From Cyprinodon diabolis (lineage: Eukaryota > Chordata > Actinopteri > Cyprinodontiformes > Cyprinodontidae), in contig JARPUW010000303.1 of the NCBI GenBank assembly GCA_030533445.1, positions 1-64,000 on the forward strand: a stretch of 64,000 nt of DNA. The letters run 5' to 3'. Below, in pieces: positions 6,569 through 19,406 of the stretch; positions within the stretch are counted from its first letter, which is position 1; every line of letters begins with the position of its first letter. Under the pieces are notes generated by a model. The model was not told the DNA's origin, ran no database searches, and saw only the letters and a program-made list of their open reading frames with translations. The translations under genes were made by a program, and so were the position numbers.

Positions 6569-9500
6569 AATTTTGAGGGGGGCCACCTACTGCCCGTCTG
6601 GGGAACAGGGCCAATACGGCCCTGGCAAGTGATGTCGGGGCTCCCCAGACCAACTGCTTACGCCTTTGAGGGCTGCTGAGGGAAGGAAAGAGGGCTAGGT
6701 CATGGGCAAAGAGAGCTGTGTGCCACTTGTGCTGAAATCTGGGAAATAGACGTGCACAGCGTATGATGCAAAAGGGTAATATGGGTTGTCCATATTGAAC
6801 CGCAGTGGGTAAAGCTCAGTTGGTGGGCTCCGCCCGCCTGCTAGGAGCCCTTGCAGCGATGAAAAAAATCACCAATGGCGGGCTCTGCCCGCCTGCTAAG
6901 AGCCATTGCAGTGATGAAATCACCAATGGCGGGCTCCGCCCGCCTTCTAAGAGCCATTGCAGTGATGAAATCACCAATGGCGGGCTCCGCCCGCCTTCTA
7001 AGAGCCATTGCAGTGATGAAATTACAAATGGCAATGAGCAATATGCCAGAATGTATGAGTGTGTATAAGGAAGAGGCTTTTATTCTGTAGAGTCCCTGGA
7101 GTCTTATTTTGAAAGTCTATCATGGAAGTGCATCTAAAGATGGGTCATGCCCAGCAGTTATATAGAATCAATTTCCAAATGTTAAATCACTGGTTTTCCA
7201 TGTTATTAGGTGAATAGTTGCTGTATTACAGAGTAAATGGGAGACTTTTATTGTGAAATTTGCTCTGGGTGTGTTTTGAAAAGGTCACTAGAGTCTAATA
7301 AAAACAACCTGGAAGAGTTTGGGTCATAATGTTGAGCCATTTGCATCAATTAATGCATTAGTATAATCTAGAGGCTTTTATTTTGTAGGGTCGCTGGAGT
7401 CTTATTTTGAAAGTCCAACAGAGTTGTGTTTATAGAAAATGTTCAGACCCGTCAATGATAGTTGATTACTTTCCAATCGTTAAATCACTCTTTTTCCATG
7501 TTATTAGGGCAGTAGATGAAGCGGAAATGGGAGGCTTTTATTTTGAAATTTGCTATAGGGTGTGTTTTAAACAGTCTCCTAGAGTCTATTCTCTAAAACG
7601 GGGTTGAGTTTGGGTCATAATATTGAGCCATATAGGGCAATAAATATATGTAAAAAATATAGAGGCTTTTATTTTGTAGGGTCCCTGGAGTCTTATTTTG
7701 AAAGTCTATCAGTGCTGAGTGGCAAGGGAAGTGTCATGGACAGCAGTCATATAGTATCCATTTCCCAATGTTAAATCAGTCCTTTCACCCTCCATTAGAT
7801 TAATATGTGCTGTTTAAAACAGCAGAGGTAAAATCTGTTTGAAGCTTGGTAACCTTGACAACGCTTAACGAGCCTCTCACTGACACAGACAACAGCTGCA
7901 CTCACTATTGGTTTCTTCTTCCCAGGCTTTTTTGTATGGGAAGAACGGCAACGAAAACAAACGACTACTGATCAAAAACCGTATGAGTTATTCAAAAAAC
8001 ATTTTCACCATGAGCATCAGCAATCCTTCGACTCCAAGTATACCAACTTTGGTGTATGTGTGTCATTCAGAACAATATTTATGACGACTTGAAAACACAT
8101 AGTCTGATTCGTTTCTCTCCCATCTTCAGCTCAAAAAGAATGGAGAAAGGCTGAAACTCATCGACTTTAGGTTGGTCTGGAGGGTTTTTAAGGAAAAGTA
8201 TTAATCCTACCGTAATTCCGAAGACATTGTGTGAGTCCAGAGGTTTCAGTCTACAAACTGACCAAAAATGGTGACTGTAGCTCCAAATATGTGGCCGTGA
8301 GGGCGAGAATAAGATGTTTGATCTTAAAAAAATGGCCGCCTCACACTAAGATTTCAGCAGCTGCACTCTAGCAGGCTGCTGCAGAAGCTAACTGTCAGCT
8401 AGCTTCCAGGTGCTTACCCTCCGAACAAACGACTGCTGAGCAAAAACCGTAAAAGATATCTGAAAAATTCTTTCAGTGAAAGCAACATCTATCCTTTGTC
8501 TCAGACTGGGGTAACCTTCATGTCTGTAGGTCTTTCACAACCCAAAACGAAGCACAAACAAAATGGTTGGCCCACCTGCTCCTCCCTTTGTTTGAACTGC
8601 AGGACCTCACTCTCACTCACCTTTTAGCTGCTAAAGCACCCCTCCGAACAAACGACTGCTGAGTAAAAACCGTAAAAGGTGTCTGAAAAATTCTTTTTAT
8701 CTAAGCGACAGCTATATCTTGTCTTCAATTGGAGTAACTTTCATGGCTGTAGGTCATCTACAAACTGAATGGGAAGAGAAAGAAAAAGAAAAAACGTTTC
8801 ATCACACCTAAGCTTCTAATTGAGCTAGCTGCAGCAGGTCACTGTCACTCAGCTTTCAGGTGCTTAAAATGTCCTCCGAACAAACGACTGCTGAGCAAAA
8901 ACCGTATGAGTTATTCAAAAAATTTTTTCAGCGTGAGCGTCAGACATCCTTCGACTCCAACTATGCCAACTTTGGTGTATGTGTGTCATTCAGAAAAATA
9001 TTTATGACGAGTTTAAAACACATAGTCGGATTCGTTTTTCTCCCCTCTTCTGCTCCAAAACCAATGAAAAACGGCTCTGATTTTCATCGACTTTAGGTCG
9101 GTCTGGAGGGTTTTTAAGGAAAAGTATTAATCCTACCGTAATTCCGAAGATATTGTGTGGGTCCAGAGATTTCAGTCTACAAACTGACCAAAAATGGTGA
9201 CTCTAGCTATAAATATGTGGCCGTGAGGGCGAGTTTAAAATGTTTTTTTGTGTTTAAAAAACGCCTGCCTCACACTCTAGCTTTTCAGTTGCTCCACTCT
9301 AGCAGGCTGGATTTTGCTAAAACTTTGTGGCGCTTGAGGTCTGATTATACAAAAACCGTAGCAGTTATCAACATACCGTCTTCAGTTTTAAATAGACGAA
9401 GGATTTATCTACAAACTGAGCTTCAAACTGTTTTTCTAGGTGAATGTATGCCGACACAGTGAAGTGCTGTTTTTTATGCTTTTTTTTTTCTCTCCCCATT

Positions 9501-9709
9501 CATTTCCTATGGGATTTTTTTGCGACGTTTTCGCTAATAATTCGCAAACCTTCGGACTAATGAGAAAGTTTTATACAAGCACACATCACCCCATTGGTCC
9601 CGACGCGTGTGCCAACTTTGGGCCCGATCCGCCAAACCGTGCGGGACTAGTTACGCGCCGAAGTTTTGGGTATACGGGAGAATTATAATAACTAGAAAAT
9701 TTCTAAAGA
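6569..9709. repeat. Macrosatellite unit 3 (class B, 3,141 bp)
   Basis: No terminal module. The length is identical to units 10 and 19. Private changes in D2: CAGCGTGAGCGTCAGACATC where other copies have CACCGTGAGCGTCAGTCATC. Class B CTCTGGGTGTG (one G fewer) lies in module C1. Confidence 0.97.
6822..7031. repeat. Hairpin minisatellite, unit 3 (4 cores)
   Basis: Core loops are TCC, TCT, TCC and TCC. The first left arm is GGTGGGC. Ends in ATTACAAATGG. Confidence 0.93.
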
Positions 9710-9962
9710 AATTTTGAGGGGGGCCACCTACTGCCCGTCTGGGGAACAGGGCCAATACGGCCCTGGCAAGTGATGTCGGGGCTCCCCAGACCAACTGCTT
9801 ACGCCTTTGAGGGCTGCTGAGGGAAGGAAAGAGGGCTAGGTCATGGGCAAAGAGAGCTGTGTGCCACTTGTGCTGAAATCTGGGAAATAGACGTGCACAG
9901 CGTATGATGCAAAAGGGTAATATGGGTTGTCCATATTGAACCGCAGTGGGTAAAGCTCAGTT

Positions 9963-10172
9963 GGTGGGCTCCGCCCGCCTGCTAGGAGCCCTTGCAGCGA
10001 TGAAAAAAATCACCAATGGCGGGCTCTGCCCGCCTGCTAAGAGCCATTGCAGTGATGAAATCACCAATGGCGGGCTCCGCCCGCCTTCTAAGAGCCATTG
10101 CAGTGATGAAATCACCAATGGCGGGCTCTGCCCGCCTTCTAAGAGCCATTGCAGTGATGAAATTACAAATGG
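9963..10172. repeat. Hairpin minisatellite, unit 4 (4 cores)
   Basis: Core loops are TCC, TCT, TCC and TCT. The same order occurs in unit 19. Confidence 0.93.
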
Positions 10173-12824
10173 CAATGAGCAATATGCCAGAATGTATGAG
10201 TGTGTATAAGGAAGAGGCTTTTATTCTGTAGAGTCCCTGGAGTCTTATTTTGAAAGTCTATCATGGAAGTGCATCTAAAGATGGGTCATGCCCAGCAGTT
10301 ATATAGAATCAATTTCCAAATGTTAAATCACTGGTTTTCCATGTTATTAGGTGAATAGTTGCTGTATTACAGAGTAAATGGGAGACTTTTATTGTGAAAT
10401 TTGCTCTGGGTGTGTTTTGAAAAGGTCACTAGAGTCTAATAAAAACAACCTGGAAGAGTTTGGGTCATAATGTTGAGCCATTTGCATCAATTAATGCATT
10501 AGTATAATCTAGAGGCTTTTATTTTGTAGGGTCGCTGGAGTCTTATTTTGAAAGTCCAACAGAGTTGTGTTTATAGAAAATGTTCAGACCCGTCAATGAT
10601 AGTTGATTACTTTCCAATCGTTAAATCACTCTTTTTCCATGTTATTAGGGCAGTAGATGAAGCGGAAATGGGAGGCTTTTATTTTGAAATTTGCTATAGG
10701 GTGTGTTTTAAACAGTCTCCTAGAGTCTATTCTCTAAAACGGGGTTGAGTTTGGGTCATAATATTGAGCCATATAGGGCAATAAATATATGTAAAAAATA
10801 TAGAGGCTTTTATTTTGTAGGGTCCCTGGAGTCTTATTTTGAAAGTCTATCAGTGCTGAGTGGCAAGGGAAGTGTCATGGACAGCAGTCATATAGTATCC
10901 ATTTCCCAATGTTAAATCAGTCCTTTCACCCTCCATTAGATTAATATGTGCTGTTTAAAACAGCAGAGGTAAAATCTGTTTGAAGCTTGGTAACCTTGAC
11001 AACGCTTAACGAGCCTCTCACTGACACAGACAACAGCTGCACTCACTATTGGTTTCTTCTTCCCAGGCTTTTTTGTATGGGAAGAACGGCAACGAAAACA
11101 AACGACTACTGATCAAAAACCGTATGAGTTATTCAAAAAACATTTTCACCATGAGCATCAGCAATCCTTCGACTCCAAGTATACCAACTTTGGTGTATGT
11201 GTGTCATTCAGAACAATATTTATGACGACTTGAAAACACATAGTCTGATTCGTTTCTCTCCCATCTTCAGCTCAAAAAGAATGGAGAAAGGCTGAAACTC
11301 ATCGACTTTAGGTTGGTCTGGAGGGTTTTTAAGGAAAAGTATTAATCCTACCGTAATTCCGAAGACATTGTGTGAGTCCAGAGGTTTCAGTCTACAAACT
11401 GACCAAAAATGGTGACTGTAGCTCCAAATATGTGGCCGTGAGGGCGAGAATAAGATGTTTGATCTTAAAAAAATGGCCGCCTCACACTAAGATTTCAGCA
11501 GCTGCACTCTAGCAGGCTGCTGCAGAAGCTAACTGTCAGCTAGCTTCCAGGTGCTTACCCTCCGAACAAACGACTGCTGAGCAAAAACCGTAAAAGATAT
11601 CTGAAAAATTCTTTCAGTGAAAGCAACATCTATCCTTTGTCTCAGACTGGGGTAACCTTCATGTCTGTAGGTCTTTCACAACCCAAAACGAAGCACAAAC
11701 AAAATGGTTGGCCCACCTGCTCCTCCCTTTGTTTGAACTGCAGGACCTCACTCTCACTCACCTTTTAGCTGCTAAAGCACCCCTCCGAACAAACGACTGC
11801 TGAGTAAAAACCGTAAAAGGTGTCTGAAAAATTCTTTTTATCTAAGCGACAGCTATATCTTGTCTTCAATTGGAGTAACTTTCATGGCTGTAGGTCATCT
11901 ACAAACTGAATGGGAAGAGAAAGAAAAAGAAAAAACGTTTCATCACACCTAAGCTTCTAATTGAGCTAGCTGCAGCAGGTCACTGTCACTCAGCTTTCAG
12001 GTGCTTAAAATGTCCTCCGAACAAACGACTGCTGAGCAAAAACCGTATGAGTTATTCAAAAAATTTTTTCACCGTGAGCGTCAGTCATCCTTCGACTCCA
12101 ACTATGCCAACTTTGGTGTATGTGTGTCATTCAGAAAAATATTTATGACGAGTTTAAAACACATAGTCGGATTCGTTTTTCTCCCCTCTTCTGCTCCAAA
12201 ACCAATGAAAAACGGCTCTGATTTTCATCGACTTTAGGTCGGTCTGGAGGGTTTTTAAGGAAAAGTATTAATCCTACCGTAATTCCGAAGATATTGTGTG
12301 GGTCCAGAGATTTCAGTCTACAAACTGACCAAAAATGGTGACTCTAGCTATAAATATGTGGCCGTGAGGGCGAGTTTAAAATGTTTTTTTGTGTTTAAAA
12401 AACGCCTGCCTCACACTCTAGCTTTTCAGTTGCTCCACTCTAGCAGGCTGGATTTTGCTAAAACTTTGTGGCGCTTGAGGTCTGATTATACAAAAACCAT
12501 AGCAGTTATCAACATACCGTCTTCAGTTTTAAATAGACGAAGGATTTATCTACAAACTGAGCTTTAAACTGTTTTTCTAGGTGAATGTATGCCGACACAG
12601 TGAAGCGCTGTTTTTTATGCTTTTTTTTCCCTCTCCCCATTCATTTCCTATGGGATTTTTTTGCGACGTTTTCGCTAATAATTCGCAAACCTTCGGACTA
12701 ATGAGAAAGTTTTATACAAGCACACATCACCCCATTGGTCCCGACGCGTGTGCCAACTTTGGGCCCGATCCGCCAAACCGTGCGGGACTAGTTACGCGCC
12801 GAAGTTTTGGGTATACGGGAGAAT

Positions 12825-12898
12825 TATAATAATAATACGCGGAATAAATATGTGCAATAGTAGTAGGTGGGCCATGCCTTCGGCATGTGGCCCCCCAA
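12825..12898. repeat. Terminal hairpin module, unit 4 (one copy)
   Basis: One module with three AAT before ACGCGG, followed by the CATGCC/GGCATG hairpin and GGCCCCCCAA. It sits between TTATAATAA and CTAG, where unit 19 reads straight through. Confidence 0.92.
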
Positions 12899-12916
12899 CT
12901 AGAAAATTTCTAAAGA

Positions 12917-15900
12917 AATTTTGAGGGGGGCCACCTACTGCCCGTCTGGGGAACCGGGCCAATACGGCCCTGGCAAGTGACGTCGGGGCTCCCCAGACCA
13001 ACTGCTTACGCCTTTGAGGGCTGCTGAGGGAAGGAAAGAGGGCAAGTTCATGGGTAAAGAGAGCTGTGTGCCACTTGTGCTGAAATCTGGGAAATAGACG
13101 TGCACAGCGTATGATGCACAAGGGTAATATGGGTTGTCCATATTGAAACACAGTGGGTAAAGCCCAGTTGGCGGGCTTCGCCCGCCTGCGAGGAGCCATC
13201 TCAGTGAAGAAAAAAATCACCAATGGCGGGCTCTGCCCGCCTTCTAAGAGCCATTGCAGTGATGAAATCACCAATGGCGGGCTCCGCCCGCCTGCTAAGA
13301 GCCATTGCAGTGATGTAATCACCTTTGGCGGGCTCCGCCCGCCTTCTAAGAGCCATTGCAGTGATGAAATCACCAATGGCAATGAGCAATATGCCAGAAT
13401 GTATGAGTGTGTATAAGGAAGAGGCTTTTATTCTGTAGAGTCCTTGTAGTCTTATTTTGAAAGTCTATCATGAATGTGCATCAAAAGATGGGTCACGCCC
13501 AGCAGTGATATAGAATCCATTTCCAAATGTTAAATCACTGGTTTTCCATGTTATTAGGTGAATAGTTGCTGTATTACAGAGTAAATGGGAGACTTTTATT
13601 GTGAAATTTGCTCTGGGGTGTGTTTTGAAAAGGTCACTAGAGTCTAATAAAAACAACCTGGAAGAGTTTGGGTCATAATGTTGAGCCATTTGCATCAATT
13701 AATGCATTACTATAATCTAGAGGCTTTTATTTTGTAGGGTCCCTGGAGTCTTATTTTGAAAGTCCAACAGAGTTGTGTTTATAGAAAATGTTCAGACCCG
13801 TCAATGATAGTTGATTACTTTCCAATCGTTAAATCACTCTTTTTCCATGTTATTAGGGCAGTAGATGAAGCGGAAATGGGAGGCTTTTATTTTGAAATTT
13901 GCTATAGGGTGTGTTTTAAACAGTCTCCTAGAGTCTATTCTCTAAAACGGGGTTGAGTTTGGGTCATAATGTTGAGCCATATAGGGCAATAAATATATGT
14001 AAAAAATATAGAGGCTTTTATTTTGTAGGGTCCCTGGAGTCTTATTTTGAAAGTCTATCAGTGCTGAGTGGCAAGGGAAGTGTCATGGACAGCAGTCATA
14101 TAGTATCCATTTCCCAATGTTAAATCAGTCCTTTCACCCTCCATTAGATTAATATGTGCTGTTTAAAACAGCAGAGGTAAAATCTGTTTGAAGCTTGGTA
14201 ACCTTGACAACGCTTAACGAGCCTCTCACTGACACAGACAACAGCTGCACTCACTATTGGTTTCTTCTTCCCAGGCTTTTTTGTATGGGAAGAACGGCAC
14301 CGAACAAACGACTACTGATCAAAAACCGTATGAGTTATTCAAAAAACATTTTCACCATGAGCATCAGCAATCCTTCGACTCCAACTATACCAACTTTGGT
14401 GTATGTGTGTCATTCAGAAAAATATTTATGACGAGTTGAAAACACATAGTCTGATTCGTTTCTCTCCCATCTTCAGCTCAAAAAGAATAGAGAAAGGCTG
14501 AAACTCTCATCGACTTTAGGTTGGTCTGGAGGGTTTTTAAGGAAAAGTATTAATCCTACCGTAATTCCGAAGACATTGTGTGAGTCCAGAGGTTTCAGTC
14601 TACAAACTGACCAAAAATGGTGACTGTAGCTCCAAATATGTGGCCGTGAGGGCGAGAATAAGATGTTTGATCTTAAAAAAATGGCCGCCTCACACTAAGA
14701 TTTCAGCAGCTGCACTCTAGCAGGCTGCTGCAGAAGCTAACTGTCAGCTAGCTTCCAGGTGCTTACCCTCCGAACAAACGACTGCTGAGCAAAAACCGTA
14801 AAAGATATCTGAAAAATTCTTTCAGTGAAAGCAACATCTATCCTTTGTCTCAGACTGGGGTAACCTTCATGTCTGTAGGTCTTTCACAACCCAAAACGAA
14901 GCACAAACAAAATGGTTGGCCCACCTGCTCCTCCCTTTGTTTGAACTGCAGGACCTCACTCTCACTCACCTTTTAGCTGCTAAAGCACCCCTCCGAACAA
15001 ACGACTGCTGAGTAAAAACCGTAAAAGGTATCTGAAAAATTCTTTTTATCTAAGCGACAGCTATATCTTGTCTTCAATTGGAGTAACTTTCATGGCTGTA
15101 GGTCATCTACAAACTGAATGGGAAGAGAAAGAAAAAGAAAAAACGTTTCATCACACCTAAGCTTCTAATTGAGCTAGCTGCAGCAGGTCACTGTCACTCA
15201 GCTTTCAGGTGCTTAAAATGTCCTCCGAACAAACGACTGCTGAGCAAAAACCGTATGAGTTATTCAAAAAATTTTTTCACCGTGAGCGTCAGTCATCCTT
15301 CGACTCCAACTATGCCAACTTTGGTGTATGTGTGTCATTCAGAAAAATATTTATGACGAGTTTAAAACACATAGTCTGATTCGTTTTTCTCCCCTCTTCT
15401 GCTCCAAAACCAATGAAAAACGGCTCTGATTTTCATCGACTTTAGGTCGGTCTGGAGGGTTTTTAAGGAAAAGTATTAATCCTACCGTAATTCCGAAGAT
15501 ATTGTGTGGGTCCAGAGATTTCAGTCTACAAACTGACCAAAAATGGTGACTCTAGCTATAAATATGTGGCCGTGAGGGCGAGTTTAAAATGCTTTTTTGT
15601 GTTTAAAAAACGCCTGCCTCACACTCTAGCTTTTCAGTTGCTCCACTCTAGCAGGCTGGATTTTGCTAAAACTTTGTGGCGCTTGAGGTCTGATTATACA
15701 AAAACCGTAGCAGTTATCAACATACCGTCTTCAGTTTTAAATAGACGAAGGATTTATCTACAAACTGAGCTTCAAACTGTTTTTCTAGGTGAATGTATGC
15801 CGACACAGTGAAGTGCTGTTTTTTATGCTTTTTTTTTCCTCTCCCCATTCATTTCCTATGGGCTTTTTTTGCGACGTTTTCGCTAATAATTCGCAAACCT

Positions 15901-16058
15901 TCGGACTAATGAGAAAGTTTTATACAAGCACACATCACCCCATTGGTCCCGACGCGTGTGCCAACTTTGGGCCCGATCCGCCAAACCGTGCGGGACTAGT
16001 TACGTGCCGAAGTTTTGGGTATACGGGAGAATTATAATAACTAGAAAATTTCTAAAGA
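12917..16058. repeat. Macrosatellite unit 5 (class A, 3,142 bp)
   Basis: No terminal module. The only class A unit lacking the 27-bp compressed hairpin step, which accounts for its being 26-27 bp shorter than units 2, 13 and 17. Private CGAGGAGCC after the first core, AAATGCTTTTTTGTG in D2 and GGGCTTTTTTTGCG in the tail. Confidence 0.97.
13170..13379. repeat. Hairpin minisatellite, unit 5 (4 cores)
   Basis: The first core has loop TTC, then TCT, TCC, TCC. The third linker reads GTAATCACCTTTGGCGGG as in other class A copies, but the extra core that normally follows at 27 bp is absent. Confidence 0.93.
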
Positions 16059-16311
16059 AATTTTGAGGGGGGCCACCTACTGCCCGTCTGGGGAACAGGG
16101 CCAATACGGCCCTGGCAAGTGATGTCGGGGCTCACCAGACCAACTGCTTACGCCTTTGAGGGCTGCTGAGGGAAGGAAAGAGGGCTAGGTCATGGGCAAA
16201 GAGAGCTGTGTGCCACTTGTGCTGAAATCTGGGAAATAGACGTGCACAGCGTATGATGCAAAAGGGTAATATGGGTTGTCCATATTGAACCGCAGTGGGT
16301 AAAGCTCAGTT

Positions 16312-16521
16312 GGGGGGCTCCGCCCGCCTGCTAGGAGCCCTTGCAGCGATGAAAAAAATCACCAATGGCGGGCTCTGCCCGCCTGCTAAGAGCCATTGCA
16401 GTGATGAAATCACCAATGGCGGGCTCCGCCCGCCTTCTAAGAGCCATTGCAGTGATGAAATCACCAATGGCGGGCTCCGCCCGCCTTCTAAGAGCCATTG
16501 CAGTGATGAAATTACAAATGG
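16312..16521. repeat. Hairpin minisatellite, unit 6 (4 cores)
   Basis: The first left arm is GGGGGGC, a private change. The other cores have loops TCT, TCC and TCC. Confidence 0.93.
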
Positions 16522-19170
16522 CAATGAGCAATATGCCAGAATGTATGAGTGTGTATAAGGAAGAGGCTTTTATTCTGTAGAGTCCCTGGAGTCTTATTTT
16601 GAAAGTCTATCATGGAAGTGCATCTAAAGATGGGTCATGCCCAGCAGTTATATAGAATCAATTTCCAAATGTTAAATCACTGGTTTTCCATGTTATTAGG
16701 TGAATAGTTGCTGTATTACAGAGTAAATGGGAGACTTTTATTGTGATATTTGCTCTGGGTGTGTTTTGAAAAGGTCACTAGAGTCTAATAAAAACAACCT
16801 GGAAGAGTTTGGGTCATAATGTTGAGCCATTTGCATCAATTAATGCATTAGTATAATCTAGAGGCTTTTATTTTGTAGGGTCGCTGGAGTCTTATTTTGA
16901 AAGTCCAACAGAGTTGTGTTTATAGAAAATGTTCAGACCCGTCAATGATAGTTGATTACTTTCCAATCGTTAAATCACTCTTTTTCCATGTTATTAGGGC
17001 AGTAGATGAAGCGGAAATGGGAGGCTTTTATTTTGAAATTTGCTATAGGGTGTGTTTTAAACAGTCTCCTAGAGTCTATTCTCTAAAACGGGGTTGAGTT
17101 TGGGTCATAATGTTGAGCCATATAGGGCAATAAATATATGTAAAAAATATAGAGGCTTTTATTTTGTAGGGTCCCTGGAGTCTTATTTTGAAAGTCTATC
17201 AGTGCTGAGTGGCAAGGGAAGTGTCATGGACAGCAGTCATATAGTATCCATTTCCCAATGTTAAATCAGTCCTTTCACCCTCCATTAGATTAATATGTGC
17301 TGTTTAAAACAGCAGAGGTAAAATCTGTTTGAAGCTTGGTAACCTTGACAACGCTTAACGAGCCTCTCACTGACACAGACAACAGCTGCACTCACTATTC
17401 GTTTCTTCTTCCCAGGCTTTTTTGTATAGGAAGAACGGCACCGAACAAACGACTACTGATCAAAAACCGTATGAGTTATTCAAAAAACATTTTCACCATG
17501 AGCATCAGCAATCCTTCGACTCCAACTATACCAACTTTGGTGTATGTGTGTCATTCAGAACAATATTTATGACGACTTGAAAACACATAGTCTGATTCGT
17601 TTCTCTCCCATCTTCAGCTCAAAAAGAATGGAGAAAGGCTGAAACTCATCGACTTTAGGTTGGTCTGGAGGGTTTTTAAGGAAAAGTATTAATCCTACCG
17701 TAATTCCGAAGACATTGTGTGAGTCCAGAGGTTTCAGTCTACAAACTGACCAAAAATGGTGACTGTAGCTCCAAATATGTGGCCGTGAGGGCGAGAATAA
17801 GATGTTTGATCTTAAAAAAATGGCCGCCTCACACTAAATTTCAGCAGCTGCACTCTAGCAGGCTGCTGCAGAAGCTAACTGTCAGCTAGCTTCCAGGTGC
17901 TTACCCTCCGAACAAACGACTGCTGAGCAAAAACCGTAAAAGATATCTGAAAAATTCTTTCAGTGAAAGCAACATCTATCCTTTGTCTCAGACTGGGGTA
18001 ACCTTCATGTCTGTAGGTCTTTCACAACCCAAAACGAAGCACAAACAAAATGGTTGGCCCACCTGCTCCTCCCTTTGTTTGAACTGCAGGACCTCACTCT
18101 CACTCACCTTTTAGCTGCTAAAGCACCCCTCCGAACAAACGACTGCTGAGTAAAAACCGTAAAAGGTATCTGAAAAATTCTTTTTATCTAAGCGACAGCT
18201 ATATCTTGTCTTCAATTGGAGTAACTTTCATGGCTGTAGGTCATCTACAAACTGAACGGGAAGAGAAAGAAAAAGAAAAAACGTTTCATCACACCTAAGC
18301 TTCTAATTGAGCTAGCTGCAGCAGGTCACTGTCACTCAGCTTTCAGGTGCTTAAAATGTCCTCCGAACAAACGACTGCTGAGCAAAAACCGTATGAGTTA
18401 TTCAAAAAATTTTTTCACCGTGAGCGTCAGTCATGCTTCGACTCCAACTATGCCAACTTTGGTGTATGTGTGTCATTCAGAAAAATATTTATGACGAGTT
18501 TAAAACACATAGTCTGATTCGTTTTTCTCCCCTCTTCTGCTCCAAAACCAATGAAAAACGGCTCTGATTTTCATCGACTTTAGGTCGGTCTGGAGGGTTT
18601 TTAAGGAAAAGTATTAATCCTACCGTAATTCCGAAGATATTGTGTGGGTCCAGAGATTTCAGTCTACAAACTGACCAAAAATGGTGACTCTAGCTATAAA
18701 TATGTGGCCGTGAGGGCGAGTTTAAAATGTTTTTTTGTGTTTAAAAAACGCCTGCCTCACACTCTAGCTTTTCAGTTGCTCCACTCTAGCAGGCTGGATT
18801 TTGCTAAAACTTTGTGGCGCTTGAGGTCTGATTATACAAAAACCGTAGCAGTTATCAACATACCGTCTTCAGTTTTAAATAGACGAAGGATTTATCTACA
18901 AACTGAGCTTCAAACTGTTTTTCTAGGTGAATGTATGCCGACACAGTGAAGTGCTGTTTTTTATGCTTTTTTTTTCCTCTCCCCATTCATTTCCTATGGG
19001 ATTTTTTTGCGACGTTTTCGCTAATAATTCGCAAACCTTCGGACTAATGAGAAAGTTTTATACAAGCACACATCACCCCATTGGTCCCGACGCGTGTGCC
19101 AACTTTGGGCCCGATCCGCCAAACCGTGCGGGACTAGTTATGCGCCGAAGTTTTGGGTATACGGGAGAAT

Positions 19171-19388
19171 TATAATAATAATAATACGCGGAATAAATAT
19201 GTGCAATAGTAGTAGGTGGGCCATGCCTTCGGCATGTGGCCCCCCAATAATAATACGCGGAATAAATATGTGCAATAGTAGTAGGTGGGCCATGCCTTCG
19301 GCATGTGGCCCCCCAATAATAATAATACGCGGAATAAATATGTGCAATAGTAGTAGGTGGGCCATGCCTTCGGCATGTGGCCCCCCAA
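19171..19388. repeat. Terminal hairpin modules, unit 6 (three copies)
   Basis: Three modules with four, three and four AAT. The hairpin cores are identical to those in unit 1. The AAT counts differ from unit 1 (four, two and three). Confidence 0.92.
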
Positions 19389-19406
19389 CTAGAAAATTTC
19401 TAAAGA

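Larger units (their letters stand above)
9710..12916. repeat. Macrosatellite unit 4 (class B, 3,207 bp, one terminal module)
   Basis: Sister of unit 19. Both have a TCT loop in the fourth core, AAACCATAGC (a CG to CA change at 12498-12499), GAGCTTTAAAC and GAAGCGCTG in the tail. The two differ in length by exactly 66 bp, which is the single terminal module present here and absent there. Confidence 0.97.
16059..19406. repeat. Macrosatellite unit 6 (class B head, 3,348 bp, three terminal modules)
   Basis: Class B head and C block, but the D1 entry is of the common type (CACCGAAC). The D2 end is of the CTGATTCG type seen in class A, so it looks chimeric. Two bases are lost in CACACTAAATTTCAG near 17835. 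GTATAGGAAG replaces GTATGGGAAG near 17426. Confidence 0.96.
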
